The notes: generated by a model not told the origin, from the sequence alone. A DNA stretch of 64,000 nucleotides from Bacteroidales bacterium (GCA_017437755.1 JAFRXI010000006.1:35381-99380); one strand, 5' to 3'. Positions 33,887 to 42,415 are shown, numbered from the stretch's first letter. Numbers and translations are program-made.

Positions 33887-36468
33887 AACTCCTTGCTTAT
33901 TTTCCAGGTACCGGGGCCGTATGTCTTTGATTCCGTTTCGCCCGGAAGGGTCACGGAGGCTTCAGCCCCATAGGGCACCGTAAATGTCCATAACCAATTG
34001 TTGCCCTGATACTTCCATGAACTCTTTATAAGGCCTGAAGCACTGAGGTATGACGCCTCTACATGGCCGAGCCGCTTGTCGGGAACGGGCTTCATGATTA
34101 TGTGCCTGAAGCCCGGGTCCCCGGTGTCGGAAGCGATTCCGGCAACAGTTTTCCATATCCAGGCACAAACGCAGCCGTAGGCATAGTGGTTGAAACTGTT
34201 CATACCACTGGGGCCCATGCCGCTTTCCTTGGTATAGCTGTTCCAGCGCTCCCAGATAGTGGTTGCGCCGTTGTCGACGGAATACAGCCAGCTGGGATTC
34301 TTCCTCTGGAAAAGGAGGTCGTAGGCAATGTCGGCCATCCCGTTTTCCGTAAGGGTTTCCATCAGTATCGACGTACCCAGGAAACCGGTCTGGAGGCAGC
34401 CGCCGTGCGCGGCGAAGTTCTCCTTCAGCCTCGCGATCATGGAATCCTTGTCCCCGCCCTCGACCAAGCCGGTACGGAGTGCGAAAAGGGCCGGGGTCTG
34501 CATGGTGTTGAGGGTGTCGGTGACAAAGCGGTCGCCGATGAGGAAGGTTTCCTTCAGGACTTCCCGGGTCTGCTGTGCCAGTGCAGCGTAGGATTCCGCC
34601 TCCCCGCTGCGGCCCACGGCGTTCGCCATGTCCGCCATCATCTCCGAATCGGTGAGCATATAGCACTTGCTCAGGTAGTTCCAGTACTGGACAGCGTCCG
34701 GAAGGGGTATCCTCTGTCCGGAAGCATCCTTGGTAAAGGCACTTTCCCCCCTACTCTCCAGGGGTTCGTAGCTGAGCCAGTCGGCCCACTGGTAGTTGCC
34801 GTTTTCGTCGCTGAGCGAGGCGTGGTCGTATCCCGTTTGGGCAACGTGCTCCATGAAACGGGTCATGGCATCCCAGTTCTCCTCGATAATGGAAGCGTCG
34901 CCAAACTGTTTCCACACAGTCCAGGGCACGATTATTCCGGCATCGGCCCAGCCAAGGCGCATCATGTTCCCACCGTACTGGGCCGTGGGGGCCACCCCCG
35001 GGAAGGCACCGGTTTCCGACTGCGAATCCCTCATGTCCCTCATCCATTTGTGGAAGAATGCACATGTGTTGGCAAAGAATGCCCCCGTTTCTGTAAACAC
35101 CTGGGTATCAGCGGTCCAGCCAAGCCGTTCATCCCTCTGGGGGCAATCGGTCGGGACCGAGAGGTAATTGGATCTCTGCCCCCAGACGGTATTGGATATC
35201 AGTTTGTTGACCATATCGTCCCCGGTCTTTATGACGCCGGTTTCCAGGTTTTCCGCAATGGAGGTAACCGGGACCGACTCGATTTTCCTGATTTCGACGT
35301 CACCGTCAACGGTTACGGAAATGAACCGGTAGCCGAAGAAGGTGCAGTGCGGGTAATATGTCACGAATCCCCTGGACGGCCCGAAAGTATAGACAAGCCT
35401 CATGAATTGGTCAGGGACCCTGAGGTTGGTCCGGTGAAGGCTGCCCTCCGGGCCGTCCATTCCCCGCGACCTGGCCCCGTTGCCGTCGTTCAGTATCTCT
35501 CCGGGAAGGCAGGTCAGTGTTGTTCCCTCTGCAGCCTTGAACTCAAACCGGGGCACTGCCGCAGCGTTCTGTCCAAAGTCCACGACAAGGGTATCGCCCG
35601 GGGTAAGCCTCATCATTTCACCAGGACGGAACTCTTTATGTTTCACCACTTTGCCAAACGCGTCATCGGTCTTTCCCTCAACCCCGCTCCAGGTATAGGC
35701 CTCAACCGGACTCATGGCAAGGTCATGCCGCAGGTAGATCTCCCCGCCCTTTGAAGGAAGGATCTCACCATTGAATTCCTCATTCTTTTCAGGCTCCGAG
35801 AGGAGTTCCGGGGTATCGTATCCCGGGAGGCAGCGCGCATCGTACTCCTCACCGTCAAAGATGCCGGCATGCTTGACCGGACCGGCTATTCCGGCCTTCC
35901 AGTTTTCAGGCCCTGTGCCGAAAAGGGCGGTGGAGCCGTCGTCATAGACCACCTCCAGCACGGAGCGGAAGGCACATTTCCGGCCGACCATGCCATTGTG
36001 CCTGTAGGGAGTCACAATCTTGTCGCCCCACCAGCCGGGAGTTACCTGGGCCGAAAGTACGTTCACCGCCCCGGCCCTTTTGTCAATGGCGCCAGTGACA
36101 TCGTAAGTAAATGAGCGCTTGGTCTTTGCGTAATGCGTGAAGCCCGGTTTCAGGACCTCCTCCCCTACCGGCTTCCCGTTCACGAACAGTTCAAAGACTC
36201 CGAGTCCGGTGGCCATCCACCGGGCCGAACGGACCTTCCTGCCGTTTTCCACTTCCCCCACGAACCACGCCGCCCCGTCGGCGGACCTGCCGTTCTTTTT
36301 GCTTAGCACCGGTCCTTCGACAACAGGGGCGTTGGCCGCGGATATCCACTCCGAGGCCTCCCATGCACAATCGTCAAGGGCATCGACCCGGGTCCCCACA
36401 TTGCGGGAAGACGTGCAGCAGCCGGCAAGGACCCACGCCGCCGCAAGGAAAATGCAGATATTTCTCAT
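33883..36468 (-). CDS. GH78-family alpha-L-rhamnosidase lipoprotein
   Basis: 861-aa exported glycoside hydrolase that removes L-rhamnose from plant or bacterial glycans. Lipoprotein signal MRNICIFLAAAWVLAGC (Cys at 17). Beta-sandwich domains fill the first 400 residues (ATGLGVFELFVNGKPVGEE is typical of the GH78 N-domain). The (alpha/alpha)6 catalytic domain begins near 410, with the signature PTDCPQRDERLGWTAD that holds the general acid Glu; TTIWERWNSY near 755 is a second conserved site. No SusC/SusD genes or sulfatases are adjacent, so this is not a classical utilisation locus. Confidence 0.92.
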   Translation of the reverse strand: MRNICIFLAAAWVLAGCCTSSRNVGTRVDALDDCAWEASEWISAANAPVVEGPVLSKKNGRSADGAAWFVGEVENGRKVRSARWMATGLGVFELFVNGKPVGEEVLKPGFTHYAKTKRSFTYDVTGAIDKRAGAVNVLSAQVTPGWWGDKIVTPYRHNGMVGRKCAFRSVLEVVYDDGSTALFGTGPENWKAGIAGPVKHAGIFDGEEYDARCLPGYDTPELLSEPEKNEEFNGEILPSKGGEIYLRHDLAMSPVEAYTWSGVEGKTDDAFGKVVKHKEFRPGEMMRLTPGDTLVVDFGQNAAAVPRFEFKAAEGTTLTCLPGEILNDGNGARSRGMDGPEGSLHRTNLRVPDQFMRLVYTFGPSRGFVTYYPHCTFFGYRFISVTVDGDVEIRKIESVPVTSIAENLETGVIKTGDDMVNKLISNTVWGQRSNYLSVPTDCPQRDERLGWTADTQVFTETGAFFANTCAFFHKWMRDMRDSQSETGAFPGVAPTAQYGGNMMRLGWADAGIIVPWTVWKQFGDASIIEENWDAMTRFMEHVAQTGYDHASLSDENGNYQWADWLSYEPLESRGESAFTKDASGQRIPLPDAVQYWNYLSKCYMLTDSEMMADMANAVGRSGEAESYAALAQQTREVLKETFLIGDRFVTDTLNTMQTPALFALRTGLVEGGDKDSMIARLKENFAAHGGCLQTGFLGTSILMETLTENGMADIAYDLLFQRKNPSWLYSVDNGATTIWERWNSYTKESGMGPSGMNSFNHYAYGCVCAWIWKTVAGIASDTGDPGFRHIIMKPVPDKRLGHVEASYLSASGLIKSSWKYQGNNWLWTFTVPYGAEASVTLPGETESKTYGPGTWKISKEL

Positions 36469-36492
36469 GACAGTTATGAATTGTTTTAATGG

Positions 36493-37053
36493 TCAAAGAC
36501 TTGAAAGCAGGGCGGTAAACTTTTCCCTAATATCTCCAAGAATCTTCCGCCAGTCCTTGATGGACCCGTCCAGATTGTCGGAGACCGCCTTGAAGCATCG
36601 GAAATCGAGCCGGTGACTGCGGCAGAAACAGGCCGCCGCGTAGGCCTCCATGTCAAAGAGGTCATACTGGCCGGAAAGGGATTTCACCTGTTCGGGGCTG
36701 AAGGTCTGGGTACTCATGAAATAATCGCCGGAAAAGACGCTGCACCCTTTTCCGGGAAGGTCGATCCGGTCGTAGATGAGTTCGCTCCCGCCGTTTATAA
36801 AACTCCGGCAATCAAGCATTTCCCCTATCGGGAACCGGGCCGAGCCGGCACTGCCGACATTCAGTACCACCGCGTCTGAATCCTTCCCAGGCCCCGCATA
36901 CCAGCTCTCCAGCGCACCGTACATCCGCATCTTGCCAATTCCCGTATAAACAATAGGAAAAGGGACGTCCTCCCGGGCCAGTTCACCCTTGTCGGCCACA
37001 AAAAGGACCAGGTTCCTGCCCTTCAGCCCATCCAAAACGCACTTTTCAATCAT
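36493..37053 (-). CDS. Nucleoside phosphorylase/MTA-SAH nucleosidase-like protein
   Basis: 186-aa protein with features of the PNP/UDP family: FPIVYTGIGKMRMYGALES near 30, LNVGSAGSARFPIGEM near 65, FDMEAYAAACFC near 135 (the Met-Glu of ribose binding) and FKAVSDNLDGS near 155 (the catalytic Asp). It is shorter than typical MTA/SAH nucleosidases (about 230 aa) and lacks part of the N-terminus. Start taken at the ATG 37053, leaving a 5-codon alternative upstream. First gene of the operon with GH78 and the dehydrogenase. Confidence 0.72.
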   Translation of the reverse strand: MIEKCVLDGLKGRNLVLFVADKGELAREDVPFPIVYTGIGKMRMYGALESWYAGPGKDSDAVVLNVGSAGSARFPIGEMLDCRSFINGGSELIYDRIDLPGKGCSVFSGDYFMSTQTFSPEQVKSLSGQYDLFDMEAYAAACFCRSHRLDFRCFKAVSDNLDGSIKDWRKILGDIREKFTALLSSL

Positions 37054-37133
37054 ATCACCGGATTTTTTCTGCAAGATACAAAAAATTATTCACCCCTGAC
37101 AGCGGAGGGCCAAGTTGGTGAATCCGGTGCGGG

Positions 37134-38333
37134 CTATTCCAGAATGCCCCGTCTGCTGATTTCAGTTGCAAACGCCGCGGCATTATGCACATCGAACTTG
37201 GCATACAGCCGCTTCCTATACCAGAGGACCGTGTTAACGCCCAGGTGCACCTCCTCTGCGATCTCCTTGGTGCTCCAGCCCTCCACCAGCAGGCGTGCGA
37301 TCGCCCTTTCCTGCTCATTAAGGACCGGCTTTGTATCCTGCGCCGCCGGCCGCAACTCCTCAATGGTTTCGTCCAGAACGGCCGATGTCTCAGTGAGTTC
37401 CACTCTGGTGAGCCTGAGGCGCCGCACCAGCAGTGTTCCGCCTATGGAGAGAAGGATGACAAGGAAAGACGCAATGCCCAGCATCCTTGCATTGCGGTAA
37501 AGCTCCTCGTGGGCGGCATTCATGATGGCCAGGGTGTTTGCGCGTGCCTGCGACTCTTCGTTCCGGTGCTCACCAAAATACACATCCGCCTGGGTCAGAT
37601 ACTCCAATGCCTTGGTGGTCTTTCCGGATTCCTGATACCAGCGGCCTAGGCCATAAAGCGCGTGGGCGATGATAAGGGAATCTCCTGACTGTTTGGCGTA
37701 TTTCAGCCCCAGTTCGTATTCCGGCTTGGCCTTTTTGAGGTTACCGCCATCGGTATACACCTCGCCGATGTTCCGGTGCAGCGTGGAGCAATCCTCCCAC
37801 CATTCCCATTTCTCAAAGATTTCACCGGCCTTTGCATAGTAGTATGCGAACTTCTCCAGTGAATCCTGGACAGCGTAGAAGTTGCCCAGGGTGCCCCAGA
37901 GGCGCGACTGCATCGCCTCCAGGTCATGTTTATCTGGATTGTCCCAACTTGCCTCCATGACGGCAAGCGCATCGGATGCCTGGTTGTAATAGAACCGGGC
38001 GCTGTCCAACTGCTCTTTGGCCCAGTAGATCTGGCCGATCAGGATGGAATTCCTGTAGGTGGATTTGCTGTCACCGGAGAAACCGGCAGTCTGGATGGCC
38101 CGCTGAGCATAATAAATGGTGCGCGGACTGTCCACCTGAAGGTAGCCGTAGGCGATGTCGTAGCAAGTCTGGCAATAGGCATCCTGCTGCTCACGTGGCG
38201 CCGCTTTCAGCGCTTCTGGCGTCCAGTGGCTGATGCTGCGCTCCAGGGAGTCCAGGTCACGGCCCCGGTGGTCCCCGTACCCCCAGGCTACCACGGGAAT
38301 CAGCATCAGTGCAATCAGCAGAATCCTTTTCAT
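37134..38333 (-). CDS. Membrane-anchored TPR regulator with LuxR-type HTH
   Basis: 399-aa regulator. Signal peptide at 1-18 (ILLIALMLIPVVAWG), periplasmic TPR-like helices (about 55-285; SLEKFAYYYAKAGEIFEKW, ALYGLGRWYQESGKTTKALEYL), one membrane helix (MLGIASFLVILLSIGGTLLV) and a cytoplasmic LuxR-type DNA-binding domain at the C-terminus (NEQERAIARLLVEGWSTKEIAEE, NTVLWYRKRLYAKF). Such proteins sense in the periplasm and bind DNA inside the cell. Start at the ATG 38333; the -7 box TATCTTTG ends 5 nt before it. Confidence 0.85.
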   Translation of the reverse strand: MKRILLIALMLIPVVAWGYGDHRGRDLDSLERSISHWTPEALKAAPREQQDAYCQTCYDIAYGYLQVDSPRTIYYAQRAIQTAGFSGDSKSTYRNSILIGQIYWAKEQLDSARFYYNQASDALAVMEASWDNPDKHDLEAMQSRLWGTLGNFYAVQDSLEKFAYYYAKAGEIFEKWEWWEDCSTLHRNIGEVYTDGGNLKKAKPEYELGLKYAKQSGDSLIIAHALYGLGRWYQESGKTTKALEYLTQADVYFGEHRNEESQARANTLAIMNAAHEELYRNARMLGIASFLVILLSIGGTLLVRRLRLTRVELTETSAVLDETIEELRPAAQDTKPVLNEQERAIARLLVEGWSTKEIAEEVHLGVNTVLWYRKRLYAKFDVHNAAAFATEISRRGILE

Positions 38334-38338
38334 ACTTG

Positions 38339-38346
38339 CAAAGATA
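38339..38346 (-). promoter_or_regulatory. -7 promoter box TATCTTTG, 5 nt before the ATG
   Basis: Perfect consensus on the minus strand. Transcription would start near the first base of the ATG at 38333, so the mRNA is probably leaderless. The longer frame from 38351 would include the box and is rejected. Confidence 0.6.
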
Positions 38347-38423
38347 ACCATTTATAATCAGGAATATCCTTGCCGGACACGAGCAGACATGCCTGTCGAT
38401 TTGAGAGTGAGCAGGAGAGATTA

Positions 38424-39137
38424 TTATTTTACCGCACGGATGGGAAGGCCGTTATACCGGTACTCCATACCGACCGTCTTGGCCTTGACATCGAACCTTC
38501 TGCCATACTGCTCCACATAGACGATTTCTTCACCCCCCAGGAAATTCGTCCCCTTCTGGGAATACAATTGGTTGGTCCAGTAGGAGGTAGTCTTCTCTCC
38601 ACGCAGTTTCTCGCCCTGTTTGGAGCCGCCGTAAGGGATGCAGATGCTGTTGCCGTTGGGGCCGACCAGCTGGATTCCCTGCTCCCAGTACTTGATCTCG
38701 CACTTGTCCATCAGTTCCTGGGCCTCCTCCGGGGTGGGCATACGCCAACCGTCGCCGAGAAGGGCCGCCGCGGCATCATCTTCAGGAAGAAGGTTGGCCA
38801 GGTTATCGGCCTTGGCCACGTCTGCATCTACGAGGGCATCAGCCTTGAATGCATATTTGATCCAGTTGCCGTTTGCATCACGGTGCTTGTAGTTATTGGC
38901 AAGATAGCTTGCCTTCGGCTGGACTTCTCCCCAGGCGAAATAGTCACCTATTTCCCACTCGGACTGGGCGCCCACATTGCAGGAGGCCCAATTCACGCTG
39001 AGCCCCAGGTCAACGGCCTCGACGGAAACCTTTTTTTCGGAGTTGTCTTCGCTGCTTTTTTTGTTGCCGGAGTTGTTGCCACAGGCAACCGTCGACAGAA
39101 GCGTCGCGCATAGGAATAAAACGGTAATGTTTTTCAT
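38424..39137 (-). CDS. FISUMP-like lipoprotein
   Basis: 237-aa protein with a lipoprotein signal (NITVLFLCATLLSTVAC, Cys at 19). It carries the fingerprint of the Fibrobacter major paralogous domain, common in Bacteroidota surface proteins: AVDLGLSVNWASCNVGA, then GDYFAWGEV, and later WRMPTPEEAQELMDKC, ending with LPIRAVK. No enzymatic function known. It is bracketed by two LuxR-type HTH genes and follows the smaller one by 22 nt. Confidence 0.85.
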   Translation of the reverse strand: MKNITVLFLCATLLSTVACGNNSGNKKSSEDNSEKKVSVEAVDLGLSVNWASCNVGAQSEWEIGDYFAWGEVQPKASYLANNYKHRDANGNWIKYAFKADALVDADVAKADNLANLLPEDDAAAALLGDGWRMPTPEEAQELMDKCEIKYWEQGIQLVGPNGNSICIPYGGSKQGEKLRGEKTTSYWTNQLYSQKGTNFLGGEEIVYVEQYGRRFDVKAKTVGMEYRYNGLPIRAVK

Positions 39138-39159
39138 GATGCTGGATTATTTAATTATG

Positions 39160-39387
39160 TTACAGGATTTTCTGCTCCATGGCCTTATAGAGGAGTTCTG
39201 CCATGTTGTGGACCTTGAACTTCATGTGAAGCCGTTTGCGGTACCACATGACTGTGGGCGGTTTCAGGCCCAAGGATTCGGCAATCCTGTTGGTGGACTG
39301 GCCGGCGGCAATTAGTCGCAGGATGGCGACTTCCCGGTCCGTCAGGGAGATTTGGGTAGTGGCTTTGTCGTGTTCCATAAGGCGCAT
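39160..39387 (-). CDS. Small LuxR-type HTH regulator
   Basis: 75-aa DNA-binding protein consisting only of a LuxR-type helix-turn-helix: TDREVAILRLIAAGQSTNRI, then KPPTVMWYRKRLHMKF. The DNA-binding residues match those of the TPR regulator at 37134 (both have VxWYRKRL...KF.VHN), so the two are paralogues. There is no sensor domain. A longer frame to 39465 is rejected because the TATTTTTG box at 39403-39410 lies inside it. Confidence 0.82.
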   Translation of the reverse strand: MRLMEHDKATTQISLTDREVAILRLIAAGQSTNRIAESLGLKPPTVMWYRKRLHMKFKVHNMAELLYKAMEQKIL

Positions 39388-39402
39388 GTTTAAAAACCAC
39401 CA

Positions 39403-39410
39403 CAAAAATA
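39403..39410 (-). promoter_or_regulatory. -7 promoter box TATTTTTG for the small HTH gene
   Basis: Perfect TAnnTTTG on the minus strand, 15 nt before the ATG at 39387. Confidence 0.5.
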
Positions 39411-39519
39411 TACAAAAAAATACCGAAAAACACCACACGTTTATGTGGAATCGCCTATGAATCACCAGAAAACCACAAAATAAAGCATCATTTCCGCCAC
39501 GTAGTCTCGGGGGAAAGTT

Positions 39520-39630
39520 ATGACGAAAGCCACTGTTTCTAACAAATTACCCAGGCAACTTGCAAGGGATTTTGCCTTGGCAGGGAAACAGATCCACCTG
39601 GCAAGGCTTAGGCTCAACCTGTTTGTATAA
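39520..39630 (+). CDS. Possible 36-aa small basic protein
   Basis: Open frame starting with ATG, 36 codons plus stop, preceded by the purine-rich GGGGGAAAG and followed 2 nt later by a terminator stem. The predicted peptide has seven Arg/Lys residues and a Leu-rich tail (ending LARLRLNLFV). No homologue recognised. The stretch 39388-39663 otherwise has no gene. It may be chance; the terminator more simply serves the tRNA-Arg on the other strand. Confidence 0.22.
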   Translation: MTKATVSNKLPRQLARDFALAGKQIHLARLRLNLFV

Positions 39631-39632
39631 AC

Positions 39633-39659
39633 AAAAGCACCGCCGGCGGCGATGCTTTT
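39633..39659 (-). terminator. Terminator after tRNA-Arg
   Basis: AAAAGCA / TGCTTTT stem with an inner CCGCC-GGCGG palindrome, 4 nt beyond the 3' end of tRNA-Arg (minus strand). The A-T ends make it usable in both directions. Confidence 0.7.
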
Positions 39660-39663
39660 CCAG

Positions 39664-39735
39664 TAGCTCCTAGTGGAATCGAACCACTATTTAAGGTTTA
39701 GGAAACCTCCGTTCTATCCGTTGAACTAAGGAGCC
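39664..39735 (-). tRNA. tRNA-Arg (anticodon CCU)
   Basis: 72-nt cloverleaf on the minus strand: acceptor stem GGCTCCT with AGGAGCT (one G-U at the first pair), D-stem GTTC/GAAC, anticodon loop TTCCTAA (CCT at positions 34-36), T-stem AGTGG/CCACT with loop TTCGATT. Discriminator A. The CCA end is not encoded. Decodes AGG. Confidence 0.93.
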
Positions 39736-39762
39736 GGATATCAGCGTGATCCCGCAAGATGC

Positions 39763-39945
39763 CTACTCGGCGCTCTTGACGATGATCTGACGTCCCCTGT
39801 AGTATCCGCACTCGGGGCATACCCTGTGGTACATCACGGTTGTACCGCAGTTAGGGCATACGCTCAGGGTGGGAACGGGAGCGAAGTCATGAGTCCTTCT
39901 CTTGTCCCTGCGCTGCTTCGAAAGTTTGTGTTTCGGATGTGCCAT
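39763..39945 (-). CDS. rpmF: Ribosomal protein bL32
   Basis: 60-aa large-subunit protein. Basic N-terminus (MAHPKHKLSKQRRDKRRTH), then a zinc ribbon CPNCG...CPECG with four cysteines, so this is the zinc-binding form. It lies 21 nt after the YceD-like gene, the usual order in bacteria. Confidence 0.97.
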   Translation of the reverse strand: MAHPKHKLSKQRRDKRRTHDFAPVPTLSVCPNCGTTVMYHRVCPECGYYRGRQIIVKSAE

Positions 39946-39966
39946 GTTCTTATACTTTTAATATTA

Positions 39967-40482
39967 TCATTTCTTTCCAAAGAGATCTCCGAGGGCTGCG
40001 AAGGGACTGTCCGAAGGGACATCCTCCGCCTTTTCCTGACCGAGGAACCTCACCACTTCCGGATCACATCCTCCTGCGGGATGCGTCCGCTGGATGGGAA
40101 TTGCCAGGCACACATAATCGTATACCGTCTGGCTCATGTCCAGGACCGATTCCGAGGAGGGAAGTACAAGGACTTCCCTGCCCCCTTCCTCGAGTCCTTC
40201 ATCCGCGCCGTCGCCATATCCCACCTTGAAAAGCTTCCTTTCACTGACGGGAATCTCCAAATCACCCAAACACCTGTCACAGAGAACGGTAACGCTCCCT
40301 TCAAGCGACATGTCAAGGCTCACTTCCCTTCCGGATTTCTCTGCCTCCAGCGATACTGAAACGCCGGCGTCGATGATGTCCTCGTTGTCAAACCCCTCAA
40401 AGAACTCTTTCCCCGCATGCCAGGAAAAACACGTTTTTCCGGCTGCCAACCCGCTCACGGGAACTATAAAATCTTCTTTCAT
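39967..40482 (-). CDS. YceD/DUF177 family protein
   Basis: 171-aa protein of the DUF177 family, widely found before rpmF and linked to 23S rRNA metabolism or ribosome assembly. The family CxxC is present as VLCDRCLGDLEIPV near 92, and the end has the acidic plus DPRFAAL-like tail (DSPFAALGDLF). Preceded by the TACCTTTG box 27 nt upstream. Operon with rpmF. Confidence 0.9.
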   Translation of the reverse strand: MKEDFIVPVSGLAAGKTCFSWHAGKEFFEGFDNEDIIDAGVSVSLEAEKSGREVSLDMSLEGSVTVLCDRCLGDLEIPVSERKLFKVGYGDGADEGLEEGGREVLVLPSSESVLDMSQTVYDYVCLAIPIQRTHPAGGCDPEVVRFLGQEKAEDVPSDSPFAALGDLFGKK

Positions 40483-40508
40483 AACTTCCTTGGACGGATT
40501 AAGGACTG

Positions 40509-40516
40509 CAAAGGTA
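40509..40516 (-). promoter_or_regulatory. -7 promoter box TACCTTTG for yceD-rpmF
   Basis: Perfect TAnnTTTG match on the minus strand, 26 nt before the ATG at 40482. Confidence 0.55.
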
Positions 40517-40541
40517 AAAAATAATTTTCTAAAATCAAACT

Positions 40542-42344
40542 TTATCCTTCCATGTCGGATTTTCTTTTCCGGTCAAGGGGGTCGAGCATGATTTTCCGCA
40601 TCCTCATGAAGTGCGGGGTAATCTCTACCAGTTCATCCTCCTGGATATACTCCAGAGCCTCCTCGAGCGAGAATTTCACCGCCGGAGGGAGCATTATCTT
40701 CTCGTCGGATCCGGCAGCCCTGACATTGGTAAGCTTCTTTGTCTTGCAAATGTTGATATTCAGGTCCCTGTCCCTGGTATGTTCGCCAACTACCTGGCCT
40801 CCATATATTTCCTCGCCGGGCTCCACAAAGAACCGGCCCCTGTCCAGAAGCTTGTTCATGGAATAAGCCACGCTCTCGCCCGTCTCCAGCGAAACCAGGG
40901 AACCGTTTGTCCTCATCTCGATGTCACCCTTGTAAGGCTGATAGTCCTTGAAACGGTGCGCCACCACAGCTTCGCCCTGCGACGCCGTGAGAAGGTTGCT
41001 CCTGAGCCCCATCAGTCCACGGGTAGGAATCTCGAACTCCAGGAGGGTACGGTCGCCCCTCGGCTCCATGTGGACCAGGGCGCCCTTCCGGCGGGTGGAT
41101 ATTTCGATGGCCGCTCCCACGAACTCCTCAGGGACCTCGATCGACAGCTCCTCGATGGGTTCGCAGCGCTGTCCGTTGATAGTCTTGTCCAGCACCTTGG
41201 GCTGGCCGACCTGAAGTTCGAATCCCTCGCGGCGCATTGTCTCAATCAGCACCGACAGATGGAGCACTCCCCTTCCGTAGACGATGAACGAGTCGGCGTT
41301 GGGCCCGGGCTTCACCCTGAGGGCCAGGTTCTTCTCCAGTTCCTTGTCCAAACGGTCCTTTATATGCCTGGAAGTCACATACTTGCCGTCGCGGCCGAAG
41401 AACGGGGAATTATTGATGGAAAAGAGCATGCTCATGGTGGGCTCGTCCACGGCGATGGGCGGAAGGGCCTCGGGATTCTCGTAATCGGCGATGGTGTCGC
41501 CTATCTCAAAGCCGTCAACACCCACGACTGCGCAGATGTCGCCGCATCCCACCTCATCCACCACGGTCTTTCCAAGGCCGTCAAAGACCATAAGCTGCTT
41601 GATCTTGGCCTTTTCCACTATGTCGTAACGCTTGCAAAGGCTCACCTGCATGCCGGAACGAAGCATCCCCCTGGTTATCCTTCCCACGGCTATACGGCCC
41701 ACGTACGGCGAATATTCCAGCGACGAAACCAGCATCTGCGGCGTGCCCTCCACCACCTCCGGAGCGGGAATCTCTTCCAGGATGGTATCCAGAAGAGGGG
41801 TTATGTCACCGGTAGGATTCTGCCAGTCGGTGGACATCCATCCCTGCTTGGCGCTGCCGTAGATAGTCTTGAAATCCAGCTGGTCCTCGTTGGCATTCAG
41901 GGCGAACATCAGGTCAAAGACCTCCTCCTGCACCTCGTCGGGACGGCAGTTGGGCTTGTCGACCTTATTGATCACCACCACCGGCTTCTTCCCCATCTCA
42001 AGGGCTTTCTGGAGCACGAACCTGGTCTGGGGCATGCAGCCTTCAAACGCGTCGACCAGCAGCAGCACCCCGTCGGCCATGTTCAGGACACGCTCCACCT
42101 CTCCGCCGAAATCGCTGTGCCCCGGAGTATCTATAATATTGATTTTCACGCCCCTGTACATCACCGACACGTTTTTGGCGAGGATGGTGATGCCCCTCTC
42201 GCGCTCAAGGTCGTTGCTGTCCAGGATAAGGTTTCCCAAATCTTCCGGCCGGCGCACCAGGTTGGCCTGGTAGATCATCCTGTCCACCAGGGTGGTCTTG
42301 CCGTGGTCAACATGGGCTATTATCGCTATGTTTCTGATTTCCAT
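40542..42344 (-). CDS. typA: Ribosome-associated GTPase TypA/BipA
   Basis: Translational GTPase related to EF-G and LepA that helps 50S assembly and stress growth. 600 aa. G1 AHVDHGKTTLVD at 10-21, G3 DTPGHSDFGGE near 73, G4 NKVDKPNC near 128. After the G domain come the beta-barrel domain II, two EF-G-like domains and the C-terminal domain specific to TypA. A 592-aa antisense frame covers it and is a shadow. Divergent from guaA. Confidence 0.97.
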   Translation of the reverse strand: MEIRNIAIIAHVDHGKTTLVDRMIYQANLVRRPEDLGNLILDSNDLERERGITILAKNVSVMYRGVKINIIDTPGHSDFGGEVERVLNMADGVLLLVDAFEGCMPQTRFVLQKALEMGKKPVVVINKVDKPNCRPDEVQEEVFDLMFALNANEDQLDFKTIYGSAKQGWMSTDWQNPTGDITPLLDTILEEIPAPEVVEGTPQMLVSSLEYSPYVGRIAVGRITRGMLRSGMQVSLCKRYDIVEKAKIKQLMVFDGLGKTVVDEVGCGDICAVVGVDGFEIGDTIADYENPEALPPIAVDEPTMSMLFSINNSPFFGRDGKYVTSRHIKDRLDKELEKNLALRVKPGPNADSFIVYGRGVLHLSVLIETMRREGFELQVGQPKVLDKTINGQRCEPIEELSIEVPEEFVGAAIEISTRRKGALVHMEPRGDRTLLEFEIPTRGLMGLRSNLLTASQGEAVVAHRFKDYQPYKGDIEMRTNGSLVSLETGESVAYSMNKLLDRGRFFVEPGEEIYGGQVVGEHTRDRDLNINICKTKKLTNVRAAGSDEKIMLPPAVKFSLEEALEYIQEDELVEITPHFMRMRKIMLDPLDRKRKSDMEG

Positions 42345-42365
42345 ACACTACTTTCTAAAAACTTG

Positions 42366-42373
42366 CAAAATTA
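42366..42373 (-). promoter_or_regulatory. -7 promoter box TAATTTTG for typA
   Basis: Perfect TAnnTTTG on the minus strand, 21 nt before the typA ATG; identical in sequence to the M13 peptidase box. Confidence 0.6.
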
Positions 42374-42407
42374 CTCATTTCCCGTCTAAAGTGCGGTATT
42401 TATTTTA

Positions 42408-42415
42408 TATTTTTG
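42408..42415 (+). promoter_or_regulatory. -7 promoter box TATTTTTG for guaA
   Basis: Perfect TAnnTTTG match, 18 nt before the ATG at 42434. A slightly longer frame from 42413 would start inside the box, so it is rejected. Confidence 0.6.

Noticed and set aside
34063-35754. Long open frame (563 aa) opposite the GH78 gene
   Set aside because: Shadow of GH78; low-complexity translation without domains.
39388-39465. N-terminal extension of the small LuxR regulator
   Set aside because: Very AT-rich, hydrophobic translation that includes the TATTTTTG promoter box.
40611-42389. Long open frame (592 aa) opposite typA
   Set aside because: Shadow of typA, which is certain from its GTPase motifs.
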